Origin: CAZBLK01 sp964492715
GTDB taxonomy: Bacteria > Bacillota > Clostridia > Lachnospirales > WRBF01
Direction: 5' to 3'
DNA length: 64,000 nucleotides
NCBI GenBank assembly: GCA_964492715.1
Contig: CAZBLK010000001.1
Span: forward strand, 140,092-204,091
Shown: piece after piece, positions 9,298-18,502 of the stretch
Layout of the letters: each line of letters begins with the position of its first letter
How positions within the stretch are numbered: position 1 is the stretch's first letter
Position numbers and translations under genes: made by a program
Notes under the pieces: generated by a model
Told to the model about the DNA's origin: nothing
The model's input: only the letters and a program-made list of their open reading frames with translations
The model's database searches: none

Positions 9298-10514
9298 TGG
9301 CAAATTCCGCCGCTCCGCTTAGGCGAAAGTTTAACCCACGGCAGTTAAAGCGCAATGTTAAAAAACCACAGCTTAAAAGCCGTGAAGCGTCACAACGTGA
9401 AACGCCACAAACTATAATTAATGTTGGAAGCATTGACTATACAACTTTGTTAATTGTCTTTTTGTTAGTTTTAATTGGTGTTGTAATGGTGTTTACTTCC
9501 AGCATTTATATATCGGAAGCTGATTCACCTACAGGTGATATTTTTCACTATGTAAAAAGACATGCGGTTTTTGCGGCTTCGGGCTTTGGCATTATGCTTG
9601 TTGTTTCAAACATTAGTTATAGGTACTTGATGAGGTTTGCAAAGCTTGGTTTTTGGGTAAGTAATATTCTGCTTGTTCTTGTTCAAATTTTAGGAAAAGA
9701 GGCTTACGGTAAATCACGCTGGATTGAATTGCCTTTTATAGGCGGGCAATTTCAGCCTTCCGAGCTTGCAAAGGCCGCAATTATAATTTTTGTTGCGTAC
9801 TTAATACATAAAAACCAAGATTATGTAAAAACTTGGACTGGGTTTGTTATAATTTGCTCTTTAGTTGCGCTTACTACAGGGCTTGTTCTTTTAGGTGGAC
9901 TTAGCTCTGCAATTATTACTGCGATAATTGGCTTTGGAATTATTTTTATAGCAAGCCCACATATTGGGCGGTTTCTGGTGCTTGGCGGTGTTGGTGTTGC
10001 AGGTGTAATTGGCATAATTTCTATTCCGTCTGAATTCCGTGACGACAGAGTTGCAGCATGGCTTGACCCATTTGCTTTCCCAACTGGAACAGGGTATCAA
10101 ATTATTCAATCTCTTTATGCAATTGCTTCGGGTGGAATTTTTGGTCTTGGCATAGGGCAAAGCAGGCAAAGAAGCTTTCTTCCGTTTCCTCACAACGACT
10201 TTATTTTTGCAATAGTGTGCGAGGAGTTGGGGCTTGTTGGAGCTGTTCTTGTTATTACACTTTTTGCAATGTTAATTTGGCGTGGCATAAACATTTCAAT
10301 AAAAGCACCAGACATGTTTGGCTCGCTTGTTGCAGCAGGAATTGTGCTTATGATAGGCAGCCAAGTTATAATTAACGTTGCCGTTGTTACAAACAGTATT
10401 CCAAACACAGGCGTAACAATGCCGTTAATAAGCTATGGCGGAACGTCGCTTTGGATTACGATGGCTCTTATGGGTGTTTTGTTGAATATATCAAGGCATA
10501 GCCGTGAAGTGTAG
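9297..10514 (+). CDS. ftsW: Lipid II glycosyltransferase FtsW/SpoVE (SEDS family)
   Basis: SEDS-family membrane glycosyltransferase that polymerises lipid II and works with a class B penicillin-binding protein. The 405-aa protein carries a basic cytoplasmic N-terminal extension of about 45 residues (RRKFNPRQLKRNVKKPQ) before about ten membrane spans. Family signatures include KSRWIELP, FQPSELAKAA, PHNDFIFA and SYGGTSL. It is the last gene of the wall cluster here: a terminator follows, and neither murG nor the ftsQ/ftsZ genes that often come next are present. FtsW and SpoVE cannot be separated by sequence alone; the tandem transpeptidases upstream are its likely partners. Confidence 0.92.
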   Translation: MANSAAPLRRKFNPRQLKRNVKKPQLKSREASQRETPQTIINVGSIDYTTLLIVFLLVLIGVVMVFTSSIYISEADSPTGDIFHYVKRHAVFAASGFGIMLVVSNISYRYLMRFAKLGFWVSNILLVLVQILGKEAYGKSRWIELPFIGGQFQPSELAKAAIIIFVAYLIHKNQDYVKTWTGFVIICSLVALTTGLVLLGGLSSAIITAIIGFGIIFIASPHIGRFLVLGGVGVAGVIGIISIPSEFRDDRVAAWLDPFAFPTGTGYQIIQSLYAIASGGIFGLGIGQSRQRSFLPFPHNDFIFAIVCEELGLVGAVLVITLFAMLIWRGINISIKAPDMFGSLVAAGIVLMIGSQVIINVAVVTNSIPNTGVTMPLISYGGTSLWITMALMGVLLNISRHSREV

Positions 10515-10543
10515 TTATTAATAACGTACATATTTTATAAAAG

Positions 10544-10574
10544 CAAGCTGATAATTGTCATTAGCTTGTTTTTT
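10544..10574 (+). terminator. Intrinsic terminator after ftsW
   Basis: A 9-bp stem (CAAGCTGAT at 10544-10552, ATTAGCTTG at 10560-10568, one G-T pair) with a 7-base loop is followed by six T residues. It ends the cell-wall operon. Confidence 0.85.
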
Positions 10575-10600
10575 GTTTGTACAAAACTTCTTTAGCCACA

Positions 10601-10633
10601 AAAAAAGCTGTCGACGTTTTTTCGTCGACAGCT
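10601..10633 (-). terminator. Intrinsic terminator of the stalk-domain protein gene
   Basis: A perfect 11-bp stem (10606-10616 with 10623-10633, arm AGCTGTCGACG) with a six-base loop. Read on the minus strand it is followed by a run of six or more T residues, so it terminates the gene ending at 10652 and sits back to back with the ftsW terminator. Confidence 0.88.
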
Positions 10634-10651
10634 AGTGAATTAACAATTACC

Positions 10652-11968
10652 TTACCTACCAGTCATAAAATTAATAATTGTACGAGTCAAATCTTTTGTA
10701 TCAGTAGGTTGTGCTTGAAGTGGGTAGCCTGTTACATTGTATTTACCCTTGTCAACAAAGAACACTGTTGGGTAAAAACGAGTAGCATTGTTTGCCCAGA
10801 AAGATGGCTCATCTTTTAACAATTTGCCGTCTGTAGTAATTTTTGAAGAAGCATCAATCATATAAACAGTGTAGCCAGCGTTGTACGTTGCATCTTTAAT
10901 TACGTTATCCATGTAGTACATAGAATCGGCGTTTTCACTATCGTAATAAACAAGAACAAATTTCTCTGTTCCTTGAAGGTACTTATTTGAAGCCGAAACA
11001 GAAGTAATTTCCTGCAAATACTTGCTCAAGTTAATCGGTGGTGTTGTGTTTCTTATTGTGTTGTAAACAAAGTCGTCAAAGTCAATTGCAACTTGTGTTT
11101 TGTTTGTAGGCGAAAGGTTTGTTTTTATGTTGTTTAGCCCATGAACGTAGAAAAGAGCAGGGTATGCAAGCGACGTAACAGAAGTTAAGTATGACGCTGC
11201 AAATTTAGGGTTTATTGCTGTGCTTGTTGAAAGCGAAGCATCAACGCCATAAATTTTAATTTGTGCATCTTTTGCGGCTTCTTTAATCATTTGCAAATAC
11301 TGCGCTGTATAAATTCTAGTTGAGTCAAAGTAAACCAAAACAAATTGCTCTCTGTTTTCATACATTGATTGCGCCCTTGTGCCCGAAATCATTTTGAAGT
11401 ACGAAGTGTCTTCGGTTGGGTTTGGTGTAGCTGTAGGTGTTGCAGTTGGTGATGGAGTAGGTGTTGCGCTTGGGGTTGACTTTGGTGGCGAAGAAACGTA
11501 AGCTGTACGTGTGTTTCCGTCCCACATAACGTTAGCACCCAAGCCTTCTGACAAAGCACTAAGTGGAATGAGTGTTCTGCTGTTTACAATAAACGGTGCA
11601 GCGTCCAATGCCCTTGTGTTTGTAGTTTCATAAACTAGTGAACCTTTTGAGTCGGTGCTTAACTTGCCATAAGTCATTGTAGAATTGCCGATATAAACAA
11701 TAGAATATTTATCGTTTAAAACCATAGTAACCTTTTTTTGGCTGTCGTCCCAGTAAACAGAAGCCGAAAGTGCTTCCCCCAAAGCGGCATAAGGCACAAA
11801 AAGCCTGTCGCTTACAATTTGCGGCTCAACTGGCGCTATAAGTGCCTTACCATCTACATATATAGAAGCTACTGGTTTAGCATCTACATTTTTTGAAAAG
11901 CCGCCTACATTCACAAACATAAGCATAGAGGCCATTACAGCCGAAACAATTCTCTTTTTGTTTATCAA
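10652..11968 (-). CDS. Secreted protein: stalk (copper amine oxidase N-like) domains plus two cysteine-less thioredoxin-like repeats
   Basis: A 438-aa exported protein of unknown function. It starts with a signal peptide (about residues 1-30), then a copper-amine-oxidase-N-like region (about 35-155: IYVDGKALIAPVEP, LFVPYAALGEAL, RTLIPLSALSEGLGANV), which in Clostridia is usually a cell-surface adhesion or stalk module. A Pro/Thr-rich linker of PTPSPTATP type follows, then two similar units (FVLVYFDSTRIYTAQYLQMI and FVLVYYDSENADSMYYMDNV) with the beta-alpha-beta look of thioredoxin folds, but with no CXXC where the active site would be. They may be binding modules. The start is TTG, seven bases after GGGAGG. 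It has its own promoter and terminator and is monocistronic. Confidence 0.75.
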   Translation of the reverse strand: MINKKRIVSAVMASMLMFVNVGGFSKNVDAKPVASIYVDGKALIAPVEPQIVSDRLFVPYAALGEALSASVYWDDSQKKVTMVLNDKYSIVYIGNSTMTYGKLSTDSKGSLVYETTNTRALDAAPFIVNSRTLIPLSALSEGLGANVMWDGNTRTAYVSSPPKSTPSATPTPSPTATPTATPNPTEDTSYFKMISGTRAQSMYENREQFVLVYFDSTRIYTAQYLQMIKEAAKDAQIKIYGVDASLSTSTAINPKFAASYLTSVTSLAYPALFYVHGLNNIKTNLSPTNKTQVAIDFDDFVYNTIRNTTPPINLSKYLQEITSVSASNKYLQGTEKFVLVYYDSENADSMYYMDNVIKDATYNAGYTVYMIDASSKITTDGKLLKDEPSFWANNATRFYPTVFFVDKGKYNVTGYPLQAQPTDTKDLTRTIINFMTGR

Positions 11969-12023
11969 AAATATTCCTCCCTTATATATAATTAATGATA
12001 AGTTGTTAAACCACGATTAATAT

Positions 12024-12052
12024 ATTATACATCATTTAGAAAATTTTATCAA
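12024..12052 (-). promoter_or_regulatory. Sigma-A promoter of the stalk-domain protein gene
   Basis: On the minus strand TTGATA (12047-12052) and a perfect TATAAT (12024-12029) are 17 bp apart. The distance to the TTG start at 11968 leaves a leader of about 50 nt. Confidence 0.75.
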
Positions 12053-12076
12053 TAAGGTTGTACAGTTTTAATTTAC

Positions 12077-12104
12077 TTGAATATTTATTAAATTGTGCTA
12101 AAAT
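12077..12104 (+). promoter_or_regulatory. Probable promoter of the FeoB-like gene
   Basis: TTGAAT (12077-12082) and TAAAAT (12099-12104) are 16 bp apart. Transcription would begin near 12111, about 30 nt before the first possible start codon of the gene. Confidence 0.5.
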
Positions 12105-12143
12105 CTATAGTGCAATACGCTTTATTGGTAATATTAATAATTT

Positions 12144-13316
12144 TTGTTTATGAAGCAGTATATATTTATAAATAAGTATAAAGCTTCAGGGGGAATTTTT
12201 CTGGATAACACTTTGGATAAGCTTCTTTTGCACCGACTTTGGGGAAACGTAATTTTGTTTTTTGTGCTTGGAGGAATACTTTACGTTTTAGGCAAGCTTG
12301 TTGCAGTAGATTTAACAGGTTTTTTGTTTGACGGCTTTTTTGTGGGTGACGTTGCGCCAAAAATAACAGCTTTCTTAGAAAAAGTTTTAAATAAAGACGG
12401 AATTTTGTTTTTGCTTTTAATAGGGCAGTACGGCGTTATAAACATGGGCGTAGGCTATTTGCTTGGAATAATAATTCCTATAGTAGCGTGCTTTTACTTT
12501 TTCATGACACTTCTTGAAGAAAGCGGCTACATTAGCCGAATGGCAAAGCTATCGGACAATTCGTTTAAAAGCATGGGTCTTTCAGGGCGAATGACTGTAC
12601 CAATTATTTTAGGCTTTGGGTGCATAACAATGGCTTTTGTTTCTATAAGCTCGCTAAAGTCGGAAAAGGAAAGAATTATAGCAAGCACACTTCTTGCGCT
12701 TACAGTTCCTTGCTCTGCACAGTTTGGAATTATTATAGGGCAGCTTGCACATTATGGGCTAAGTTATTTAGCTGTGTATTTTGTTGTACTAATAATAATC
12801 TTTGTAATAACGGCTGTTATTTTAACTAAAATAATAAAGGATGACGGCAAACGTGACGTGCTTACACTTACTCCGTTAAAGCTTCCGTCAATTTCAAAAG
12901 TAATAAACACAACAATTGACAAGTCTTGGGAATTTTTATCAGAAGCATTCCCAGTTTTTGTAGTCGCTTCTATTGTTTTGACACTTATGGCACATTTTGG
13001 CTTGCTCAACAAATTGTATGAGCTTATGTCACCTTTAACTGTTGGGGTTTTAAAGCTTCCTGCCGAAGCTTCGGCGGCGTTTATTCTTTCCATGATAAGG
13101 AGAGAGTTTGGTGTCGTTTCACTGCTTACTCTTTCGCTTTCACCGCAATCTATGCTTGTTGCGCTCATCACTATTACGCTTTTAATTCCGTGCTTGTCGG
13201 CTGTGTTTGTACTTTTCAAGCAACGAGGGGTTAAAGAAGCAAGTTTAATTTGCATTTTTTGCACTGTTACGGCGTTTGCTGTCGGTGGAATTTTGGCTAG
13301 AATTATTGCAGTGTAA
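12144..13316 (+). CDS. FeoB-type membrane permease module lacking the GTPase domain
   Basis: This membrane protein corresponds to the permease half of the ferrous iron transporter FeoB: two gate (nucleoside-recognition) regions and the intervening FeoB C region, with about eight spans. Recognisable parts are LLEESGYISRMA and GRMTVPIILGFGCITM, which match the FeoB gate around its conserved GFGCN motif. The N-terminal G-protein domain is absent, and no separate FeoB-like GTPase or feoA occurs in the window. Transport of iron or another divalent metal is an inference from the fold. The start is uncertain: the TTG at 12144 and ATG at 12150 have no ribosome site, whereas AGGGGG at 12188-12193 lies seven bases before a CTG at 12201. 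The stop is one base from the stop of the convergent comM gene. Confidence 0.75.
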   Translation: MFMKQYIFINKYKASGGIFLDNTLDKLLLHRLWGNVILFFVLGGILYVLGKLVAVDLTGFLFDGFFVGDVAPKITAFLEKVLNKDGILFLLLIGQYGVINMGVGYLLGIIIPIVACFYFFMTLLEESGYISRMAKLSDNSFKSMGLSGRMTVPIILGFGCITMAFVSISSLKSEKERIIASTLLALTVPCSAQFGIIIGQLAHYGLSYLAVYFVVLIIIFVITAVILTKIIKDDGKRDVLTLTPLKLPSISKVINTTIDKSWEFLSEAFPVFVVASIVLTLMAHFGLLNKLYELMSPLTVGVLKLPAEASAAFILSMIRREFGVVSLLTLSLSPQSMLVALITITLLIPCLSAVFVLFKQRGVKEASLICIFCTVTAFAVGGILARIIAV

Positions 13317-13317
13317 G

Positions 13318-14853
13318 CTACGCCCAATATTTTCGGTCAAGGCTCCTGTATGCAATTGCTTCTGCTAGGTGTTTTACGCCAATTTCTTCTGCACCGTCAA
13401 GGTCTGCAATAGTTCTTGCGACTTTTAAAATTTTATGGTAAGCACGTCCGCTTAAACCAAGGCTGTTAAAGGCGTGCTTTAACATTTGGTTTTCTTCGTC
13501 GCCAAGCTGACAATATTTTTCAATTTGCGGTGCATTTAGCTGCGAGTTTAGCAAAATGCCTTCCTTTTCGTAGCGTTTCTTTTGAATTGCTTGGCATTCA
13601 GAAACACGGATTTTTATTTCTGCTGAACTTTCTGTATTAGGCTGAACAGCTCCCAATTCTTCATAGTTAACTTGCGGTGCTTCAACTTGAATGTCAATTC
13701 TGTCAAGAAGCGGCCCAGACACTTTGCCTAAGTACCTGCTTATTTCGTGTTGACCGCATGTGCATTTGTCGCCGTCGCCGTAATATCCGCAAGGGCAAGG
13801 GTTCATTGACGCAAGTAGCATGAAGTCCGAAGGGTATGTAACTGTGCCGTTAACTCGTGAAACAGTAATTTTTCCGTCTTCAAGGGGTTGGCGCAAAACT
13901 TCTAATACGTTTTTGTGAAACTCTGTTAACTCGTCCAAAAACAAAACACCGTTGTGTGCAAGGCTAATTTCACCAGGCTTTGGAACACGTCCGCCGCCTG
14001 TAAGCGCAGAGTAAGAAATTGTGTGGTGCGGTGAGCGAAACGGTCTTTTTGTAATTAAGCAAGATTTATTTTTAAGAAGCCCAGAAACACTGTAAACCAT
14101 TGTAACAGCCATGCTTTCGTCAAGCGTAAGGTCGGGGAGTATTCCAGCAAGCCGTTTTGCAAGCATTGTCTTTCCAGAACCTGGAGGACCAATCATAATT
14201 ATATTGTGGTTGCCACAGGCGGCAACCTCTAAAGCACGTTTTACACTTTTTTGCCCTTTAACATCAGCAAAGTCAAGCCCATAGTAGTCGTCTTTGCTTG
14301 CTTCAAAAAACTTTGACACATCTATTTTTGTAGGCTGAATTGGTGAAGCTGTAAAATGTTCTACTACTTCTTTAAGGCTTTTTACTGCATAAACATTTAT
14401 GTCGTCTACAAGAGCAGCTTCCTCACGGTTTTCATATGGTACAATGCAAGTTTTAATTCCGTTTTTAGAAGCCCCATAAACCATTGGAAGAATGCCATTT
14501 ACAGGGCGAATTGAACCATCAAGCGAAAGCTCGCCAGCTATTAGTGTTTTACAAGCTTTTTTTCTATCAATAATTCCAAGGCTAATTAAAATAGCTACAG
14601 CAATGGGCACGTCAAAAGCTGCACCTTCTTTTCTTGTGCTTGCAGGCGCAAGGTTTACCATAATACGCTTTGTAAAAACATCTAGTCCCATAGCTGTAAG
14701 AGCGGTTGTTACACGCTCTTTTGACTCTTTAACTGCAGAATCGGGAAGCCCTACTATGTCAAAAGCAGGCATACCTCTGTGAATGTCAACCTCAACTTCA
14801 ACAATGTAGCCTTCTACGCCTAAAATACCTGCTGTTAAAACCTTGGAAATCAT
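13318..14853 (-). CDS. comM: YifB/ComM family Mg-chelatase-like AAA+ ATPase
   Basis: A 511-aa hexameric AAA+ helicase family member; ComM promotes branch migration of recombination intermediates during DNA uptake in other bacteria. The order is an N-terminal ChlI/Lon-protease-like domain (about 20-145), the AAA+ core with Walker A GPPGSGKT (222-229), Walker B GVLFLDEL, the Cys cluster CPCGYYGDGDKCTCG, and a C-terminal Mg-chelatase domain (GLSGRAYHKILKVARTIADL). The start has GAGGTGA upstream. It is divergent from the dprA operon, and DprA is a known natural-transformation partner. The pairing suggests a recombination or uptake role but does not prove competence. Confidence 0.92.
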   Translation of the reverse strand: MISKVLTAGILGVEGYIVEVEVDIHRGMPAFDIVGLPDSAVKESKERVTTALTAMGLDVFTKRIMVNLAPASTRKEGAAFDVPIAVAILISLGIIDRKKACKTLIAGELSLDGSIRPVNGILPMVYGASKNGIKTCIVPYENREEAALVDDINVYAVKSLKEVVEHFTASPIQPTKIDVSKFFEASKDDYYGLDFADVKGQKSVKRALEVAACGNHNIIMIGPPGSGKTMLAKRLAGILPDLTLDESMAVTMVYSVSGLLKNKSCLITKRPFRSPHHTISYSALTGGGRVPKPGEISLAHNGVLFLDELTEFHKNVLEVLRQPLEDGKITVSRVNGTVTYPSDFMLLASMNPCPCGYYGDGDKCTCGQHEISRYLGKVSGPLLDRIDIQVEAPQVNYEELGAVQPNTESSAEIKIRVSECQAIQKKRYEKEGILLNSQLNAPQIEKYCQLGDEENQMLKHAFNSLGLSGRAYHKILKVARTIADLDGAEEIGVKHLAEAIAYRSLDRKYWA

Positions 14854-15000
14854 TTTGTCACCTCTGTTGTTATTAAATAATATTTATATTACAACATTGT
14901 ATGTCCAGTTGGAAATTTTTTCAAGCAAAATTTTTATATACTCCATATATTAACTATATTATATTGCCAAACATTGCTATATACTGTATTCGGTGATTGT

Positions 15001-15216
15001 ATGATAACTTATGAACCGTTTTGGGAAACTTTAAAAAGCCAAGGTTACACGACATATACATTAATTACAAAGTGTGGCATAAGCAGCCATACAGTTTACA
15101 GGCTAAAACACAACAAGGGCATTTCTACCAGTTTAATTAACAAGCTTTGCGAGCTTTTAAAGTGCGAGGTTTCGGACATTTTGTCTTATGTTCCAGATAA
15201 TGAGTATAAGGAGTAG
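15001..15216 (+). CDS. Small Cro/C1-type helix-turn-helix regulator
   Basis: A 71-aa protein that is little more than one XRE-like HTH domain: FWETLKSQGYTTYTLITK gives helix 1, CGISSHTVYRLKHNK the turn and recognition helix, and STSLINKLCELLKCEVSDIL the dimer-side helices. The ATG at 15001 has GGTGA four bases upstream and is preferred over a TTG 27 bases earlier. It ends three bases before the dprA start, whose ribosome site lies in its last codons, so the two are co-translated. Target unknown; control of its own operon would be a reasonable guess. Confidence 0.8.
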   Translation: MITYEPFWETLKSQGYTTYTLITKCGISSHTVYRLKHNKGISTSLINKLCELLKCEVSDILSYVPDNEYKE

Positions 15217-15219
15217 CTT

Positions 15220-16338
15220 ATGGACGCCTACTACAACTTAAAAGAAAACAATTATTTGCTTTGGCTTTCCAGAATAAATGGCTTAGGAATAAAAGCAAAG
15301 CATGTTATTTTAAACTCATTTAAAAGCCCTGCCGAAATATTTTTTGCAAGCAAATATAAATTAAGTTGTATAGAAGGCTTGACCGAACAAAATATTAACG
15401 ATATTATTAAGGCACAAGATGAAGGGCTTATAAATAAATATAGTTATGAGCTAAAACAAAAGGGGCTTTCGTTTGTTGGTGTAAAAAGCCCAGTGTTTCC
15501 AACTCTTTTGCGTGAAATAAGCGACTCGCCGATAGGTTTATATGTAAGTGGAAAGTTGCCCGACAACGACATGCCTTTTGTAAGTATAATCGGTTCAAGA
15601 AAGTGCAGCGAATACGGTTTAAGTGTTGCGTATAAGCTTAGTAAAGATTTGGCTAAAAGCGGTGTTGTAATTGTAAGCGGCATGGCAAGGGGAATTGACA
15701 GCATGGCGCACAAAGGGGCACTGGACGGCGGCGGCTTGACAGTTGCAGTAATGGGTTGCGGTGCAGACGTTTGCTATCCGTCGGAAAACAAAGCGCTTCG
15801 TGACAGAATTATCGAGTCGGGCTGTGTAATTTCTGAGTATCCGCCAGAAACAACACCAATGCCAGCGTACTTTCCGCAGCGAAACAGAATTATTAGTGGA
15901 TTATCAAGCGCAACGATAGTTGTAGAGGCCGCAAAGCGAAGCGGAACGCTTATAACAGTTTCCGAAGCACTAGACCAAGGGCGTGAAGTAATGGCTGTCC
16001 CTGGGAACGTAACAAGTAAGCTTAGCCAAGGCACAAACGAGCTAATAAAAGATGGCGCAGTAGTTGTTTCAACCTACAAGGACGTGCTTGATGCGCTAGG
16101 CATTGTCGAAAAAGAGAATAATCAAGAAGAAAACAAAAATAATATAATTGCAATAAAGGCTCTTGCGCCAAACGAACAATTAGTATATGCTTGTATAGGC
16201 AACGAGCCTGTACACGCTGACGTAGTAATAGAAAAGGCTTGTATTGATACACAAACAGCGACATATGTTTTAACAATGCTAGAAATTAAAGGTCATATAA
16301 AAAAACTTGCAGGGAATAGATATATTAAAAATTTGTAA
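15220..16338 (+). CDS. dprA: DNA-processing protein DprA
   Basis: Single-strand DNA-binding protein that loads RecA onto incoming DNA during transformation. The 372-aa protein has an N-terminal helix-hairpin-helix/SAM-like region, a central Rossmann-like domain (IIGSRKCSEYG, VVSGMARGIDSMAHKGAL, GCGADVCYPSEN, FPQRNRIISGLS, VPGNV) and a C-terminal winged-helix region (about 310-372). The order dprA-topA-codY is the usual clostridial arrangement. A complete ComE/ComF set is not in the window, so actual transformation cannot be inferred. Confidence 0.95.
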   Translation: MDAYYNLKENNYLLWLSRINGLGIKAKHVILNSFKSPAEIFFASKYKLSCIEGLTEQNINDIIKAQDEGLINKYSYELKQKGLSFVGVKSPVFPTLLREISDSPIGLYVSGKLPDNDMPFVSIIGSRKCSEYGLSVAYKLSKDLAKSGVVIVSGMARGIDSMAHKGALDGGGLTVAVMGCGADVCYPSENKALRDRIIESGCVISEYPPETTPMPAYFPQRNRIISGLSSATIVVEAAKRSGTLITVSEALDQGREVMAVPGNVTSKLSQGTNELIKDGAVVVSTYKDVLDALGIVEKENNQEENKNNIIAIKALAPNEQLVYACIGNEPVHADVVIEKACIDTQTATYVLTMLEIKGHIKKLAGNRYIKNL

Positions 16339-16412
16339 TGCAAAAAAATACTAGGCTACTAAAAATGTAATCAAAAAGTAGCCACAAGCACCAAACGGAG
16401 GTTAAACATCAG

Positions 16413-18491
16413 ATGGCAAAAAATCTTGTTATCGTTGAGTCGCCTGCAAAGGCGAAAACGCTTAAAAAATTTTTGGGAAGCACATATAAAATTGAAGCAT
16501 CTGTAGGACACGTTAGGGATTTGCCGAAAAGTGAGCTTGGAATAAACATTGAAAACGACTTTGAGCCAAAGTATATTACGATAAGGGGCAAGGGCGAAGT
16601 GCTTTCAAAGCTTCGCAAGGAAGTAAAAGCTTCCGACAACGTTTACCTTGCAACTGACCCTGACCGTGAGGGCGAAGCTATTAGCTGGCACTTAATGCAC
16701 GCCTTAAAGCTTGACAACAAAAACGCAAAGCGCATTAGCTTTAATGAAATTACAAAAAATGCTGTTAAGCGTTCTATAAAAGAGGCAAGGGACATTGACA
16801 TGAACCTTGTAGACGCACAGCAGGCAAGGCGTGAGCTTGACAGAATTGTGGGCTATAAAATAAGCCCTATTTTATGGAAAAAGGTTAAAAAAGGGCTTAG
16901 TGCCGGGCGTGTTCAGTCTGTTGCGCTTAAAATAATTTGTGACAGAGAAGACGAAATTGAAAACTTCCAAAAGGAAGAATATTGGACTATAGAAGCAATT
17001 TTAAAAAGCGGCAAGGAAAAGCTTGTTTCAAAGCTTTACGGTGACGACAACGGTAAGCTTAGCATAACTTGCAAAGAGCAAGCAGACAGCATTATTGAAG
17101 CTGTAAAAAAAGAAGGCTTCAATGTTTCGGAAATTAAAAAAGGCACAAGAGTAAGAAAGCCTTATCCGCCTTTTACAACAAGCACGTTACAGCAAGAAGC
17201 GTCAAAGGCTTTAGGCTTTCCAACCTCAAAAACAATGATGCTTGCACAGCAGCTTTACGAGGGCGTTGACATTGAGGGTGAAGGCACTGTAGGCTTAGTT
17301 TCTTATATCCGTACAGACTCTGTGCGCATATCAGACGAAGCTTACGAAAGCGTAAAAAGCTTTGTGCTTGAAAACTTCGGGGAAAAATATGCAACTACAG
17401 AAAAGCCAGTTTATAAATCAAAGGGCAAGGCACAGGACGCACACGAAGCAATTCGACCAACGTATACTGAAAGAACGCCTGAAAACGTAAAGTCGTCGCT
17501 TACAAAAGACCAATACAGGTTATACAAGCTTATTTGGGAGCGTTTTGTCGCAAGCCAAATGACATCGGCAGTTTACGACACGCTTTCTGTTAGAATAAAC
17601 GCAGGTAAATATCAGTTTCGTTCTGTCGGTTCAAGCCTTAAATTTGATGGCTTTATGGTAATTTATAAAGAAACAGATGAAGCCGAGCATAACGAAAATG
17701 AGCAAGCAGAAACTTCAATTCCAGCATTAAAAGAAGGCGAAATGCTAAAGCTTCACGAGGTAAACGGTGAGCAGCATTTCACCCAGCCGCCAGCACATTA
17801 CACAGAAGCAATGCTTGTTAAAACTATGGAGGAGCTTGGAATTGGCAGACCAAGCACTTATGCCGCAACAATTAGTACAATTGTCGCAAGAGGTTACATC
17901 ACACGTGAAAACAAAGTTCTTTATAAAACAGAGCTTGGCGAAATTATTAATAACATAATGAAAGAGCATTTCGGTGACATAATAAGCGTTGACTTTACAG
18001 CAAAAATGGAGGAAGACTTAGACAAAGTTTCCGAAGGCGACCTTGAATGGAAAGAAGTTTTACGCCAATTTTACGCTCCATTTAGCGAAACACTTTCGCA
18101 AGCCGAAGAAAAAATAGGCGAAGTTGAAATTGCAGACGAAGTAACGGACATTCCGTGCGATAAATGCGGGCGAAACATGGTAATTAAATTTGGGCGGTTT
18201 GGAAAGTTTTTGGCTTGCCCTGGCTTTCCAGAATGTAGAAACGCAAAACCGCTTTATGAAGAAGCTGGTGTAAACTGTCCGCTTTGCGACGGAAAAGTTT
18301 TAATTAAAAAGACAAAAAAAGGCAGAAAATACTTTGGTTGCGAAAACAACCCAGACTGCACCTTCATCTCATGGAACAAGCCAACAGGCGCAAAGTGCCC
18401 GACATGTGGCGACTTTTTGGTTGAAAAAGGAACTAAAAACACTAAAGTTGTTTGTAACAACAGCAAGTGCGGCTATAAAGAGCAAGCTTAG
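16413..18491 (+). CDS. topA: DNA topoisomerase I TopA
   Basis: Type IA topoisomerase relaxing negative supercoils, 692 aa. The N-terminal TOPRIM domain (IVESPAKAKTL, TDPDREGEAISWH) is followed by the cleavage domain with catalytic Tyr298 in YIRTDSVRIS. The C-terminus has three four-cysteine zinc-ribbon units starting at CDKCGRN, CPLCDG and CPTCGD, a common number in Firmicutes. The start ATG has CGGAGG upstream. It is followed by codY 11 bp later and is likely in one transcription unit with dprA and codY. Confidence 0.97.
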   Translation: MAKNLVIVESPAKAKTLKKFLGSTYKIEASVGHVRDLPKSELGINIENDFEPKYITIRGKGEVLSKLRKEVKASDNVYLATDPDREGEAISWHLMHALKLDNKNAKRISFNEITKNAVKRSIKEARDIDMNLVDAQQARRELDRIVGYKISPILWKKVKKGLSAGRVQSVALKIICDREDEIENFQKEEYWTIEAILKSGKEKLVSKLYGDDNGKLSITCKEQADSIIEAVKKEGFNVSEIKKGTRVRKPYPPFTTSTLQQEASKALGFPTSKTMMLAQQLYEGVDIEGEGTVGLVSYIRTDSVRISDEAYESVKSFVLENFGEKYATTEKPVYKSKGKAQDAHEAIRPTYTERTPENVKSSLTKDQYRLYKLIWERFVASQMTSAVYDTLSVRINAGKYQFRSVGSSLKFDGFMVIYKETDEAEHNENEQAETSIPALKEGEMLKLHEVNGEQHFTQPPAHYTEAMLVKTMEELGIGRPSTYAATISTIVARGYITRENKVLYKTELGEIINNIMKEHFGDIISVDFTAKMEEDLDKVSEGDLEWKEVLRQFYAPFSETLSQAEEKIGEVEIADEVTDIPCDKCGRNMVIKFGRFGKFLACPGFPECRNAKPLYEEAGVNCPLCDGKVLIKKTKKGRKYFGCENNPDCTFISWNKPTGAKCPTCGDFLVEKGTKNTKVVCNNSKCGYKEQA

Positions 18492-18502
18492 GAGTAGGCG
18501 AC

